Below, piece by piece: positions 52,318 through 61,335 of a stretch of DNA of 62,260 bases. Made by a program: the position numbers and the translations under genes. A model generated the notes under the pieces. That model did not search any database, had not been told where the DNA came from, and saw only the letters and a program-made list of their open reading frames with translations. The stretch is from Microbispora corallina (lineage in GTDB: Bacteria; Actinomycetota; Actinomycetes; Streptosporangiales; Streptosporangiaceae). Every line of letters starts with the position of its first letter. Within the stretch, counting starts at the first letter, position 1. The stretch covers positions 1-62,260 of the forward strand of contig NZ_BOOC01000049.1 in the NCBI RefSeq assembly GCF_016863035.1. The letters run 5' to 3'.

Positions 52318-53688
52318 TCAGCCCATGGAGGCCCCGAAGTCGAGCGCGACGCCCTGCTCGTTGGGCTTGAACCGGGGCCCGATTCCGGCGGACGGAGGGG
52401 AGGGGACGAAGCCGTCGCCCGGCGCGAGCCAGATCCTCTCCCCGCCGCCCAGCGGGACGAGCGCGACGGCTCCCGTGGTGCCCCTGTCCGGGGCGCCCAC
52501 CAGGAGCCATCCGTCGTCGGCCCAGGCCACGGCCCACCCGAACCGGTCGCCGGCGCCGCTCCCGGGCAGGGTCGTCGCCGGGCCGCCGTCCAGCGGGAGC
52601 GCGGTCACGGTCCCGGCGGTCCCGCCGTACGGGGCTCCGACGGCGAGCCGGCCGTAGCCCAGGGCCAGCGAGAACCCGAACGCGCCCGTCCCCCGCCACT
52701 GCAGGACGGGCCGGGGTTCCCCGTCCGGGGTCACCTCGTACAGGTTCACGGCGTCGACGCCGGGCGCGCTCGCCGCGAGGTAGGCAGGGCCGTCCCCCTC
52801 GCCCGTGGCCAGCGCGTAGCCGTACCGCGCCCCGGGCGCCGAGGGTCCGGACAACCGCCACCCACGCGTCGGGCCGGCCGTGGTGACATCCGCCAGGAGG
52901 GTCACCGCCCCCGCGTGCGGCACGCCCTGCCCGTCCTGCTGCCGCCCCGCGCCGTCGTCGTCCTCGTACGGCGCGCCCACCACGAGCTCGGGCACGCCCG
53001 TGAGGCCGCCGAGGTCCGCCAGGGCCAGCGACCAGCCGAACGCGTCGCCCGCCTCGCCGTTGCCGGGCACGCCGGGGGAGTCCTGGGTGATGCGGCGGGG
53101 GGCGTCCCGCACCTCACGGCCGGACAGCCGGAAGAGGTAGACGGCCCCGGAGTCCGCGGCGCCCGGCGCGTCCTCGTGGGGCGCCCCCACCGCCACGAGA
53201 CCCTTCGCCGCCGCCACCGACCAGCCGAAGTGCCCCCGCCGTCCCGCCTCCGGCGCCGGCAGGACGGTCGTGTCGCGCACGCCGGGCGAGTCCCCCGGCC
53301 CGCCCCACAGGATCTGGACGAGGCCGTCGTCGCCGGGGCCGGCCCCGATGGCGGGGGCGTCGGGCTGTCTGAAGGCGTCCACATGAGGGGAGCCGACGAC
53401 GAGGTCCTCGCAGCCGTCCCCGTCGATGTCGGCGCGGGCCAGCGGGCCCTCCGGGGTGACCGGCACCTGCCCGCGGGTCAGCGCGGCCCGCACGCGCGGC
53501 GGGCCGTACTCGTCGAACTTCAGCGCGTACAGCGACCCCACGCCGGGCGAGCGGTACTCCTGCCCGCTCGGATCGGCCACCACGATCTCCGGCGCGCACC
53601 TCCGGATCGGAGGATTCACGTGAACGGGGGCCGCGACCAGCGCGGTGAGGAGCGCGGTGAGGAGCGCCGGCGTCCCGGCCGCCCTCAC
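52318..53688 (-). CDS. Secreted FG-GAP beta-propeller protein 2
   Basis: 456 residues. Signal-like N-terminus (PALLTALLTALVAAPV) and several FG-GAP blades: ADIDGDGCEDLVVGSPHVDA, HFGWSVAAAKGLVAVGAPHE, GEAGDAFGWSLALADLGG, VVGAPYEDDDGAGR and RFGWAVAWADDGWLLVGAPD. It ends ALDFGASMG. The sequence around RITQDSPGVPGNGEAGD is nearly the same as in proteins 1 and 3. GTG at 53688 overlaps the stop of the upstream gene by GTGA. Last gene of a four-gene run starting with kinase 2. Confidence 0.86.
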   Translation of the reverse strand: MRAAGTPALLTALLTALVAAPVHVNPPIRRCAPEIVVADPSGQEYRSPGVGSLYALKFDEYGPPRVRAALTRGQVPVTPEGPLARADIDGDGCEDLVVGSPHVDAFRQPDAPAIGAGPGDDGLVQILWGGPGDSPGVRDTTVLPAPEAGRRGHFGWSVAAAKGLVAVGAPHEDAPGAADSGAVYLFRLSGREVRDAPRRITQDSPGVPGNGEAGDAFGWSLALADLGGLTGVPELVVGAPYEDDDGAGRQQDGQGVPHAGAVTLLADVTTAGPTRGWRLSGPSAPGARYGYALATGEGDGPAYLAASAPGVDAVNLYEVTPDGEPRPVLQWRGTGAFGFSLALGYGRLAVGAPYGGTAGTVTALPLDGGPATTLPGSGAGDRFGWAVAWADDGWLLVGAPDRGTTGAVALVPLGGGERIWLAPGDGFVPSPPSAGIGPRFKPNEQGVALDFGASMG

Positions 53689-54254
53689 AGCGTCACCCGC
53701 ACGCCGGGACCCCCGGCGAGCACGGCGCCCTGCAGGCGGACCGGCCTGCGTCCCTTCGGCATGCCGTACGAGAAGGTCAGCCTCACGACCCGCTCGCCGG
53801 GCCGCAGGGCCCTGAGGGGGACACCGGACACCCGGACGGCGTAGTGCGCCGTCCCCCGGTCGTCGACGAGATCCGGGAACCGGCCGGCGAGGCGCACGGG
53901 ATCGGGGCCCGGATTGCCGAAGAGCACGACGAGGCGGCAGGTCTGCCGGTTGGGGTGGCGGACGCCCCTCGCCCAGTTCGGGTAGCCGCAGCCGGGGGTC
54001 TGCACGAGCATCCACGGCGCGTCGAACCCGGCCGTGAGCATGAGGCGCCGGCCGATGTCCGTGGGCGGTGGCGGCGGCGCCTGTCCCTGGGCGGCCGAAG
54101 CGGTCAGGACGGCTGATGTGGCGGCCAGCACGGCCCCCAGAGCCGCGGTCCGCAGAAGGACGCGCCGGACCGGCGGAGCCGGCCTGCCGGGCACGGCGCC
54201 TCGGGCGGCCTGTGGCCTCCCGCCGGGAAGGGTCGGCATGTCGCGAACGTCCAC
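53685..54254 (-). CDS. Kinase-less copy of the STPK extracellular domain
   Basis: 189 residues. A cytosolic basic N-terminus and one hydrophobic helix (LLRTAALGAVLAATSAVLTA) lead to an exported domain of about 120 residues. Its landmarks DIGRRLMLTAG, CRLVVLFGNPGPD, PDLVDDRGTAHYAV and FSYGMPKGRRPVRLQGAVLA line up with the extracellular ends of both kinases. No kinase domain remains. It is either a decoy/co-receptor or the free form of the domain. GTG at 54254 is 12 bases after the stop of FG-GAP protein 3; GTGA overlap with FG-GAP protein 2. Confidence 0.78.
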   Translation of the reverse strand: MDVRDMPTLPGGRPQAARGAVPGRPAPPVRRVLLRTAALGAVLAATSAVLTASAAQGQAPPPPPTDIGRRLMLTAGFDAPWMLVQTPGCGYPNWARGVRHPNRQTCRLVVLFGNPGPDPVRLAGRFPDLVDDRGTAHYAVRVSGVPLRALRPGERVVRLTFSYGMPKGRRPVRLQGAVLAGGPGVRVTL

Positions 54255-54266
54255 ACGTCCTCCGCC

Positions 54267-55856
54267 TCATCCGGCCACGGCGGCTCCGAAGTCCAGGGCC
54301 TCCTCTCCGGTTGGACCCTCTTTCGGGGGGAGAAGTTCGCGGGAACCTCCGCTCGTGGTGGTCTTGGCCGCCTGGGCCCCCCACGACACCCCGGAGGGCG
54401 CGCCGGGGCCCGCCGGTCCCGCCGCGGCCACCGTCACCGCCCCCGTCACCCCCCGGTCGGGCGCGCCGACGAGGAGCCGGCCGTCCGGCGTCCCGCTCAC
54501 GCTCCACCCGAAGTGGTCGTACGGCCGGGGGTCGCGCTCGGTCAGCGTCCGCCGCTCGGGTGGGCCGGCGAGGGCCATGACGTGCGCGGCGCCGCTCTCG
54601 GGCGCGCCGGGGAGGCCGCTCCCGGGTGACCCGGCGACCAGGAAGGGCCCGGCGAAGGCCAGCGAGAAGCCGAACCGGTCGCCGGTGCCCGCGACAGCGC
54701 CCTCACGCAGCAGGCGGACGAAGCGCGGCCCCGGGCCGGCGGCCTGGAAGAGCAGCACGGCCCCCGCGTCGCGCACGCCGTCCACGTCGGCGTACGGCGC
54801 GCCCGCGGCCAGGTGGCCCACGCCGTCGTGTTCGCCGTACGCCAGGCTGTGGCCGAGATGGTCGCCGGCGTGCGCCGCGACCTCGCGGGTGACGGCGGCC
54901 AGGTTCCAGCCCACGCCCTGGAACGACCACGGCCGCAGGGACACGTCGTACACGACCGTGATCGCGCCCGTGTCCGGCAGGCCACCCTCCTCCTGGTCCT
55001 CGAAGGGCGCGCCCACGGCGAGGTCGATCTGGCCGGGCGCGCCGCCGAGCCGGCCGAGCGCGACCGACCACCCGAACAGGTCGCCCGCCTCGCCGCTGCC
55101 CGGCACGCCCGGGGTGTTCTGGGTGATCCGCTGCGGCGGCCCGGCCACGCGCCCGGTGAACCGATAGACGTAGACCGCCCCGGAGTCGGCCACCTCGTCG
55201 GCGTCCTCGTACGGCGCGCCGATCGCGACCGTGCCCGCCGCGACCGCGAGCGACCAGCCGAAATGGGCGCCGGTCCGGGCCGCCGGCGCCCGAAGTTCCA
55301 GCCGCGTCGTGCCGAGATCGCGGCCGCCCCAGTAGACGTACGCGGCGCCCGCACCCTCGGCCTGGGCCGCGCCCGCCCCGCCGTACGCGAACGGGTCGCC
55401 CACCACCAGATCGGCGCAGCCGTCGCCGTCGAGGTCGCCGATGGCGGCGGCCCATCCGGGCGCCCGCGCGTCGAACGCCTCGACGACGGGGTCGAGCGGC
55501 GCCCCGGGCCTGCCGCGCAGCAGGTGGAGGCGTCCGCCGCCCGCGCCGGCGCCCTCCGGCCGGGGGGCGAAGGGGTCGCCCGCCACCGCGTCGGCGGCGC
55601 CGTCGCCGTCCAGGTCGGACACGGTCGCGCCGCCGCAGCCGCCCGGCGGGGGCGCGGCCGTCGTGCTCACCGCGGCCGTCGCTCCGCTCGTCCCCATGGA
55701 GATCGTCGCGCCCATCGAGGCTGTCTCGGCGGCTGTCGTGCTCTTCGTGGCGGCCGAGCTTTCCGTGGCCGTCGCGCCCGGCCAGGCGGGGACGAGCGCC
55801 AGGAGCAGCGACGCCCCGGCCGCCGCCCCTGCGAGCCGGGAGAACATCCGGCTCAC
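54267..55856 (-). CDS. Secreted FG-GAP beta-propeller protein 3
   Basis: 529 residues. Signal peptide (LAGAAAGASLLLALVPAWPG), a Thr/Ala/Ser-rich stretch at about 30-68, then FG-GAP blades: VSDLDGDGAADAVAGDPFAP, AAIGDLDGDGCADLVVGDPF, HFGWSLAVAAGTVAIGAPYE, GEAGDLFGWSVALGRLGGAP, RFGFSLAF and HFGWSVSGTPDGRLLVGAPD. It ends ALDFGAAVAG. Longest of the three propellers. GTG at 55856 overlaps the stop of kinase 2 by GTGA. Likely surface partner or ligand of the kinase (inference). Confidence 0.87.
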   Translation of the reverse strand: MSRMFSRLAGAAAGASLLLALVPAWPGATATESSAATKSTTAAETASMGATISMGTSGATAAVSTTAAPPPGGCGGATVSDLDGDGAADAVAGDPFAPRPEGAGAGGGRLHLLRGRPGAPLDPVVEAFDARAPGWAAAIGDLDGDGCADLVVGDPFAYGGAGAAQAEGAGAAYVYWGGRDLGTTRLELRAPAARTGAHFGWSLAVAAGTVAIGAPYEDADEVADSGAVYVYRFTGRVAGPPQRITQNTPGVPGSGEAGDLFGWSVALGRLGGAPGQIDLAVGAPFEDQEEGGLPDTGAITVVYDVSLRPWSFQGVGWNLAAVTREVAAHAGDHLGHSLAYGEHDGVGHLAAGAPYADVDGVRDAGAVLLFQAAGPGPRFVRLLREGAVAGTGDRFGFSLAFAGPFLVAGSPGSGLPGAPESGAAHVMALAGPPERRTLTERDPRPYDHFGWSVSGTPDGRLLVGAPDRGVTGAVTVAAAGPAGPGAPSGVSWGAQAAKTTTSGGSRELLPPKEGPTGEEALDFGAAVAG

Positions 55857-57220
55857 GAGGCCGCCCCGAGACGCGCGGTGATCGCGGAGCCGCCGGCGAC
55901 CACGTCGCCGCGCAGCAGGGCCGCCGTACGGTCGCCGGGCAGGGCGTACCGCGCGGTCAGCACCACCATGTCCCCCGGCTGCACCGAGGACGGCCGCGCG
56001 CCGTCCTCGGCCCGGTGGACGCCGCCCTCGTCGTCCACGAGATCCGGGGGCCCGGCGAGGTCGGCGGCGGCGCCGCCCATGTTGAGCACCCGCCAGGACA
56101 CCAGGCAGGCCGTGGCGTCCCCGGACCTCCGGCAGGCGGGCCGGTCCACCACGACCTGGACGTCCCCGATCTCGAAGCGGCGGCCGACGTCGCTGTCCCG
56201 CCCGCCCGCGACGGGCGCGGGCCCGGGCCGTCCGGCCAGCAGCCCGACGAGCAGGCCGGCGGCGACGGCCAGGACGACCGCGGCCGCGATCGCCGCCGCC
56301 AGCCGCCCTCGCCGTACGCGGGAGGGGGTCGCGTCACGCGGGGACTCCCACAGCTCCTCGATGACCTGCGTGGCGGGCTCCTGGCGGCCGCCGACCAGGG
56401 CCAGCAGCAGGTCCTGGGCGGTCGGGCGGTGCCGGGGCTCGCGGTCGAGCGCCCGCCGCACGAGGCTGTCGAGCGGCTCGGGCAGCGACCCGAGGTCGGG
56501 CTCCGCCTCCAGCACGCGGTGGGCCAGGACCATCGGGTCGCCCTCGCCGAACGGATGGCGGCCGCTCCCGGCGTACGCCACGAGGCAGCCCCAGGTGAAC
56601 ACGTCGGCCGCGGGCGTCACCGGGCGGCCCTGGAGCTGTTCGGGGGCCCACCAGCCGGGGGTTCCGACGACCTCGCCGGTGCCGGTGTGCCGGGTGTCGT
56701 CGACGGCCCGGGACACCCCGAAGTCGATCACCCGCGGTCCCGACATCGACAGGATGACGTTCGCGGGCTTGAGGTCCCGGTGGACGAGGCCGGCCGCGTG
56801 GATCGCCGTCAGCGCGGCGGCCACGCCGAACGCGACCCCGTGCAGCGTGGCCCCGTCCAGCGCGCCGTGCGCCGCGATCCGCCGGTCGAGCGGCGTGCCG
56901 GGGATGTACTCGGTGACCATGTACGGCCGGCCGTCCGGCATCTCCCCGTGCCCGAGCACCCGGGCGGTGCAGAACGAGGCGACCGACCGGGCGTGCTCGA
57001 CCTCGGAGCGGAAGCGTCCCGTGAAGCCGGGGTCGGAGGAGAACTCGGCCCGGATGACCTTGACGGCGACCGGCGGCCCGTCCTCGGCGGCCGCGAGGTA
57101 GACGGTGCCCATCCCGCCCCCGCCGAGGCGGCCCAGCAGTCGGTGGCCGCCGATTTCGGCCGGGTCGCCGGCGGACAGCGGGGCGCTCGTCGGGATGTCG
57201 GGGTCGATGGGAGGCTCCAC
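55853..57220 (-). CDS. Transmembrane Ser/Thr protein kinase 2 with extracellular domain
   Basis: 455 residues from the GTG at 57220 (the only in-frame start close to the domain; no clear ribosome-binding site). The cytosolic kinase is complete: GGGGMGTVYLA, K54, HRDLKPAN at 147-154, DFG at 166-168 and the WAPEQ motif. One transmembrane helix at about 307-329 follows, then an extracellular domain (SDVGRRFEIG, CLVSWRVLNMGGA, PDLVDDEGGVH) homologous to that of kinase 1. It starts a run of four genes with overlaps or short gaps: kinase, FG-GAP, sensor domain, FG-GAP. Confidence 0.9.
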   Translation of the reverse strand: MEPPIDPDIPTSAPLSAGDPAEIGGHRLLGRLGGGGMGTVYLAAAEDGPPVAVKVIRAEFSSDPGFTGRFRSEVEHARSVASFCTARVLGHGEMPDGRPYMVTEYIPGTPLDRRIAAHGALDGATLHGVAFGVAAALTAIHAAGLVHRDLKPANVILSMSGPRVIDFGVSRAVDDTRHTGTGEVVGTPGWWAPEQLQGRPVTPAADVFTWGCLVAYAGSGRHPFGEGDPMVLAHRVLEAEPDLGSLPEPLDSLVRRALDREPRHRPTAQDLLLALVGGRQEPATQVIEELWESPRDATPSRVRRGRLAAAIAAAVVLAVAAGLLVGLLAGRPGPAPVAGGRDSDVGRRFEIGDVQVVVDRPACRRSGDATACLVSWRVLNMGGAAADLAGPPDLVDDEGGVHRAEDGARPSSVQPGDMVVLTARYALPGDRTAALLRGDVVAGGSAITARLGAAS

Positions 57221-57404
57221 GGAAGGGGGGATGGACGCAACGCTACCGAGAGGTGTACGGCTTTCGCCCCCCTTTATGAGGATCTCTTGGCCGGTGAGGG
57301 GCGCGGATCCCGTTAGGCTCGGGTCCCATGGCTGGAGCGAACCGACGCGCCCCGGACGAGCGGGCGCCACTTCCCGGCGGCGACGCGGTCCCGGGAGGGA
57401 ACCG

Positions 57405-58331
57405 ATGAGCGCGGTCACCGTGCGGGTGCCCGCGAAGGTCAACCTCCAGCTGGCCGTGGGCCCGCTCCGCGAGGACGGCTACCACGACCTGGTGAACGTC
57501 TTCCACGCCGTTTCGCTGTTCGACGAGGTCACGGCGTCCGAGCCGGCGGACGGGGACGCCGGGGAGGCGCCGCTGCGCGTCCGGGTCGAGGGCGAGTCGG
57601 CCGGCGAGGTCCCGGCCGGCGACGACAACCTGGCCGTGCGGGCGGCCCGCGCGCTGGCCCGGTGGGCCGGCCGCTCCTACCGGGCCGACCTGCTGATCCG
57701 CAAGTCGATCCCGGTCGCCGGCGGCATGGCTGGGGGAAGCGCCGACGCCGCCGCCGCGCTCGTCGCCTGCAACGAGCTGTGGGGGCTCGGCCTCCCGCTC
57801 GGCGACCTCATGGAGATCGGCGCCGACATCGGCAGCGACGTGCCGTTCGCGCTGCTCGGCGGCACCGCGGTGGGCACCGGCCGGGGTGAGCGGCTCACCC
57901 CGCTTCCGACCTCGGGCGTCTTCCACTGGGTCTTCGCGCTCGCCGGCGGCGGCCTGTCCACCCCCCGCGTGTACGGCGAATGCGACCGCCTCAGGGAGGA
58001 GGCGGGAGGCCCGGTGCCCCTGCCCACGGCGAGCGACGACCTGCTGGCCGCCCTGCGGAAGGGCGACCCCCACGCGCTCGGCCGGGCTCTCACCAACGAC
58101 CTCCAGCCCGCGGCGCTGGAGCTGCGCCCCGCGCTCGCGGCGACGCTGGACGCCGGGCGGGCGGCCGGCGCGCTCGGCGCGCTGGTGTCCGGCTCGGGAC
58201 CGACCTGCGCGTTCCTCGCGGAGTCGGCCGAGCACGCCGCCGCGCTGGCGAAGTGGATCGAGGTCGCCGACGACTGCCGGTCGGCCGTCACCGCCTCCGG
58301 GCCCGTCCCCGGTGCGAGCGTGGCCGGATAG
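57405..58331 (+). CDS. ispE: 4-diphosphocytidyl-2-C-methyl-D-erythritol kinase
   Basis: 308 residues, GHMP kinase of the MEP isoprenoid pathway. N-terminal RVPAKVNLQLAVGPLREDGY, ATP loop PVAGGMAGGSADAAAALVA and C-terminal LVSGSGPTCAFLAES. GGGAGGGA lies just upstream of the ATG at 57405. Followed after 12 bases by an ABC-F gene, as is usual in actinomycetes. Confidence 0.95.
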   Translation: MSAVTVRVPAKVNLQLAVGPLREDGYHDLVNVFHAVSLFDEVTASEPADGDAGEAPLRVRVEGESAGEVPAGDDNLAVRAARALARWAGRSYRADLLIRKSIPVAGGMAGGSADAAAALVACNELWGLGLPLGDLMEIGADIGSDVPFALLGGTAVGTGRGERLTPLPTSGVFHWVFALAGGGLSTPRVYGECDRLREEAGGPVPLPTASDDLLAALRKGDPHALGRALTNDLQPAALELRPALAATLDAGRAAGALGALVSGSGPTCAFLAESAEHAAALAKWIEVADDCRSAVTASGPVPGASVAG

Positions 58332-58343
58332 GCTTTACGCGCG

Positions 58344-60143
58344 ATGAACCTGGTCAATCTGGAGTCGGTCTCCCACGCCTTCGGGCCCAAGCCGCTGCTG
58401 TCCGACGTGTCACTCGGGCTGGAGCAGGGCGACAGGGTCGGCGTGGTCGGTCGCAACGGCGGGGGCAAGACCACGCTCGTCTCGATCATCGCCGGCGAGC
58501 TGAGGCCCGACAGCGGCCGGGTCACGCACACGCGCGGCCTGCGCGTCGGCCTGCTGTCCCAGCGCGACGACTTCGACCCAGAGGTGTCCGTACGGGATCT
58601 GGTGCTGGGCGGCCGGGCCGAGCACGAGTGGGCGGGAGACGCCGGGATCCGGGAGATCCTGGCCAACCTGCTCGGCGACATCGACCTGTCGTCCCCGGCC
58701 GGCGCGCTGTCCGGCGGGGAGCGCCGCCGCACGGCCCTGGCGAGGCTGCTCATCGGGGAGCACGACCTGATCGTGCTCGACGAGCCGACCAACCACCTCG
58801 ACATCGAGGCCATCGCCTGGCTCGCCGGCCACCTCGCCCAGCGCAGGTCCGCGCTGCTGGTCGTCACCCACGACCGATGGTTTCTCGACGCCGTGTCCAC
58901 CCGCACCTGGGAGGTCGTGGACGGCTCGGTCGAGCGCTACGAGGGCGGCTACGCGGCGTACGTCCTGGCCAAGGCCGAGCGCGCGCGGATCGCCGAGGCG
59001 GCCGAGCAGCGCCGGCAGAACCTCATGCGCAAGGAGATCGCCTGGCTGCGGCGCGGCCCGCCGGCCCGCACCTCCAAGCCCAAGTTCCGCATCAACGCCG
59101 CCGAGGCGCTGATCGCGAACGAGCCGCCGGCGCGGGAGACGGTGGAGCTGCTGGGGTTCGCCTCCGCCCGGCTCGGCAAGACCGTGGCCGACCTGGAGGA
59201 CGTCACCCTGCACGCCGGCGGCCCCGGCGCCGGGCCGCTCGTCCTCGACCACTCCACCTTCCAGTTCGGCCCGGGCGACCGGATCGGCCTGATCGGGGTC
59301 AACGGCTCCGGCAAGTCGTCGGTGCTGCGCCTGCTGTCCGGCACGGTCGAGCCCGACTCGGGACGCCTCGTGCGCGGGAAGACGGTGCGGCTCGCGCACC
59401 TGTCGCAGGAGCTCGGCGAGCTCGACCCCAGTCGGCGGGTGCTGGAGACGGTCGAGGAGATCCGCAAGTACGTCCAGGTGGGCAAGAAGGAGTGGTCGGC
59501 CTCCCAGCTGCTCGAACGGCTCGGCTTCCGGGGCGAGGCCCAGTGGAAGGTGGTCGGCGACCTGTCCGGCGGCGAGCGCCGCCGGCTGCAGCTGCTGAGA
59601 CTGATCATGAACGAGCCCAACGTGCTGCTGCTCGACGAGCCGACCAACGACCTCGACATCGAGACGCTCACCGAGCTGGAGGACCTGCTCGACGGCTGGC
59701 CCGGCACGCTGGTGGTCGTCAGCCACGACCGTTACTTCCTGGAGCGTGTGGCGGACCGCTGCGTCGCCCTCCTCGGCGACGGGCGGCTGTCGATGCTGCC
59801 CGGCGGCGTCGACGAGTACCTCGAGCGGAGGGCGGCGGGCGCGGCCCTGTCCGCCCGGGCCGCCGCGGCCCCCGACGCCCCGGCTCCCGTCCGTGACGCC
59901 GCCCCCGCCGACGGGCTGTCGGCCAAGGAGCTGCGCGAGCTGCAGAAGGAGCTCAACCGGCTCGAACGGCAGGTCGACCGGTTCTCGGAGCGGGAAACCA
60001 AGCTCCACGCCGCGATGGCCGACGCCGCAGGCGACTTCGAGCGCCTCGCCGCGCTCGACGCCGAGCTGCGGGACGTCGCCGCCCAGAAGGAGGCGGCCGA
60101 GCTGGAGTGGATGACGGTCGCCGAGCGCCTCGACGGCCGCTAG
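58344..60143 (+). CDS. ABC-F family ATPase, Uup-like
   Basis: 599 residues, soluble, without membrane segments. Two ABC domains: Walker A GRNGGGKT at 36-43 with LSGGERRR and LIVLDEPTNHLD, and second GVNGSGKS with LSGGERRR and LLLDEPTNDLD. A linker between them and a C-terminal coiled coil at about 525-599 (LRELQKELNRLERQVDRFSE) resemble Uup/EttA-type ribosome-associated proteins. Likely acts on translation; resistance function is not indicated by context. Confidence 0.93.
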   Translation: MNLVNLESVSHAFGPKPLLSDVSLGLEQGDRVGVVGRNGGGKTTLVSIIAGELRPDSGRVTHTRGLRVGLLSQRDDFDPEVSVRDLVLGGRAEHEWAGDAGIREILANLLGDIDLSSPAGALSGGERRRTALARLLIGEHDLIVLDEPTNHLDIEAIAWLAGHLAQRRSALLVVTHDRWFLDAVSTRTWEVVDGSVERYEGGYAAYVLAKAERARIAEAAEQRRQNLMRKEIAWLRRGPPARTSKPKFRINAAEALIANEPPARETVELLGFASARLGKTVADLEDVTLHAGGPGAGPLVLDHSTFQFGPGDRIGLIGVNGSGKSSVLRLLSGTVEPDSGRLVRGKTVRLAHLSQELGELDPSRRVLETVEEIRKYVQVGKKEWSASQLLERLGFRGEAQWKVVGDLSGGERRRLQLLRLIMNEPNVLLLDEPTNDLDIETLTELEDLLDGWPGTLVVVSHDRYFLERVADRCVALLGDGRLSMLPGGVDEYLERRAAGAALSARAAAAPDAPAPVRDAAPADGLSAKELRELQKELNRLERQVDRFSERETKLHAAMADAAGDFERLAALDAELRDVAAQKEAAELEWMTVAERLDGR

Positions 60144-60177
60144 GCGATCCCCGGGAGCCGTACGGGGGCGTGAGCGG

Positions 60178-61197
60178 TCAGCGCCGCCGCAGCGACGGGT
60201 CGAGCAGGGCGGGTGGGGCGTCGAACTTCTCGTGCGGGGCGAGGTCGGTGCCGGGAGGGACGATGGCGTCGATCGCGTCGAGCACGTCGGCGCTGAGCAC
60301 GGTGTCCGCGGCGGCGAGCTGCGCGCGCAGGTGGTCCAGGGTGCGGGGGCCGACGAGCGCAGAGGTCACGGCGGTGTGCGCGGTCACGAATCCGAGCGCG
60401 AGCTGGATCATGGTCAGGCCGGTCTCGTCGGCGACCGCGGCGAGCCGCTCGACGGCGTCGAGCCTGGCCCGGTTGTACGGCAGCGCGGTGTCGAAGCGTT
60501 CCGGCAGGATCGAGGAGCGGCTGGTGGTGACCTCCCGGCCCTCGCGGACCGCGCCCGACAGCCAGCCCGAGGCCAGCGGGCTCCACGCCAGCACCCCGAG
60601 CCCGTACTGCTCTGTCACGGGCAGCACGTGGGTCTCCACCCCGCGCTGGAGGATCGAGTAGCTGGGCTGCTCGGTGACGTAACGGCTCAGGTGGTGTTCG
60701 CGGGCGGCCCACTGGGCCTCGACGACGCGGTAGGCAGGGAAGGTCGAGGAGCCGAAGTAGCGAATCTTCCCCGCGCGTTGCAGGTCGGTCAGGGCCGACA
60801 GCGTCTCCTCGTCGCTCGTGCTCGGGTCCCACCGGTGGATCTGGTAGAGATCGACGTGGTCGACGCCGAGGCGGCGCAGGCTGTCGTCCAGCGCGGTGAC
60901 CAGCCAGCGGCGCGAGCCGCCCCGATGGTTGCGCTCGTCGCCCATCGGCAGGCCCGCCTTCGTGGCCAGCACGATGTCGTCGCGGCGGCCCGCGATGGCC
61001 TTGCCGACCATCTCCTCCGACTCGCCGTCGCCGTACCGGTCGGCGGTGTCGATGAGATTGATCCCGGCGTCGAGGGCGGCGTCGACGATGGCGACGGCCT
61101 CGTCGTGAGTGGTGCGCCCGATCGCGCCGAAGTTCATCGCGCCGAGCGCGAGCGTGCTGACCTGCACACCGGTGCGGCCCAAGGTGCGGTACTGCAT
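60178..61197 (-). CDS. Aldo/keto reductase
   Basis: 339 residues, AKR of the YajO/Tas or potassium-channel beta-like group. Tetrad: D50 and Y55 (LIDTADRYGDGESEEMVG), K80 (VLATKAGL) and H121 (VDLYQIHRWDP). ATG at 61197 is preceded by GGAGG at 8 bases; ATGs at 61203 and 61212 are too close to it. Divergent from a TetR gene with two inverted repeats between them, so probably repressed by it. Confidence 0.92.
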   Translation of the reverse strand: MQYRTLGRTGVQVSTLALGAMNFGAIGRTTHDEAVAIVDAALDAGINLIDTADRYGDGESEEMVGKAIAGRRDDIVLATKAGLPMGDERNHRGGSRRWLVTALDDSLRRLGVDHVDLYQIHRWDPSTSDEETLSALTDLQRAGKIRYFGSSTFPAYRVVEAQWAAREHHLSRYVTEQPSYSILQRGVETHVLPVTEQYGLGVLAWSPLASGWLSGAVREGREVTTSRSSILPERFDTALPYNRARLDAVERLAAVADETGLTMIQLALGFVTAHTAVTSALVGPRTLDHLRAQLAAADTVLSADVLDAIDAIVPPGTDLAPHEKFDAPPALLDPSLRRR

Positions 61198-61261
61198 GAG
61201 CATGTCCTCCATCGTGGGTGACGATGCGCGGCCGGTTCGGCGGCTCTGGCATCATGAGAAG

Positions 61262-61303
61262 CGGGACGATGTCCCGTTTCGACGATACGGGACAGTGTCC
61301 CGT
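61262..61303. promoter_or_regulatory. Two inverted repeats, probable TetR operators
   Basis: CGGGACGATGTCCCG (61262-61276, 6-base arms) and ACGGGACAGTGTCCCGT (61287-61303, 8-base arms) share the core GGGAC/GTCCC and lie between the divergent aldo/keto reductase and TetR genes. Two sites one or two helical turns apart suit binding of two dimers. Confidence 0.72.
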
Positions 61304-61335
61304 TTAGCAAAGCCGGCAGTGGAGGGAACGCAGCG

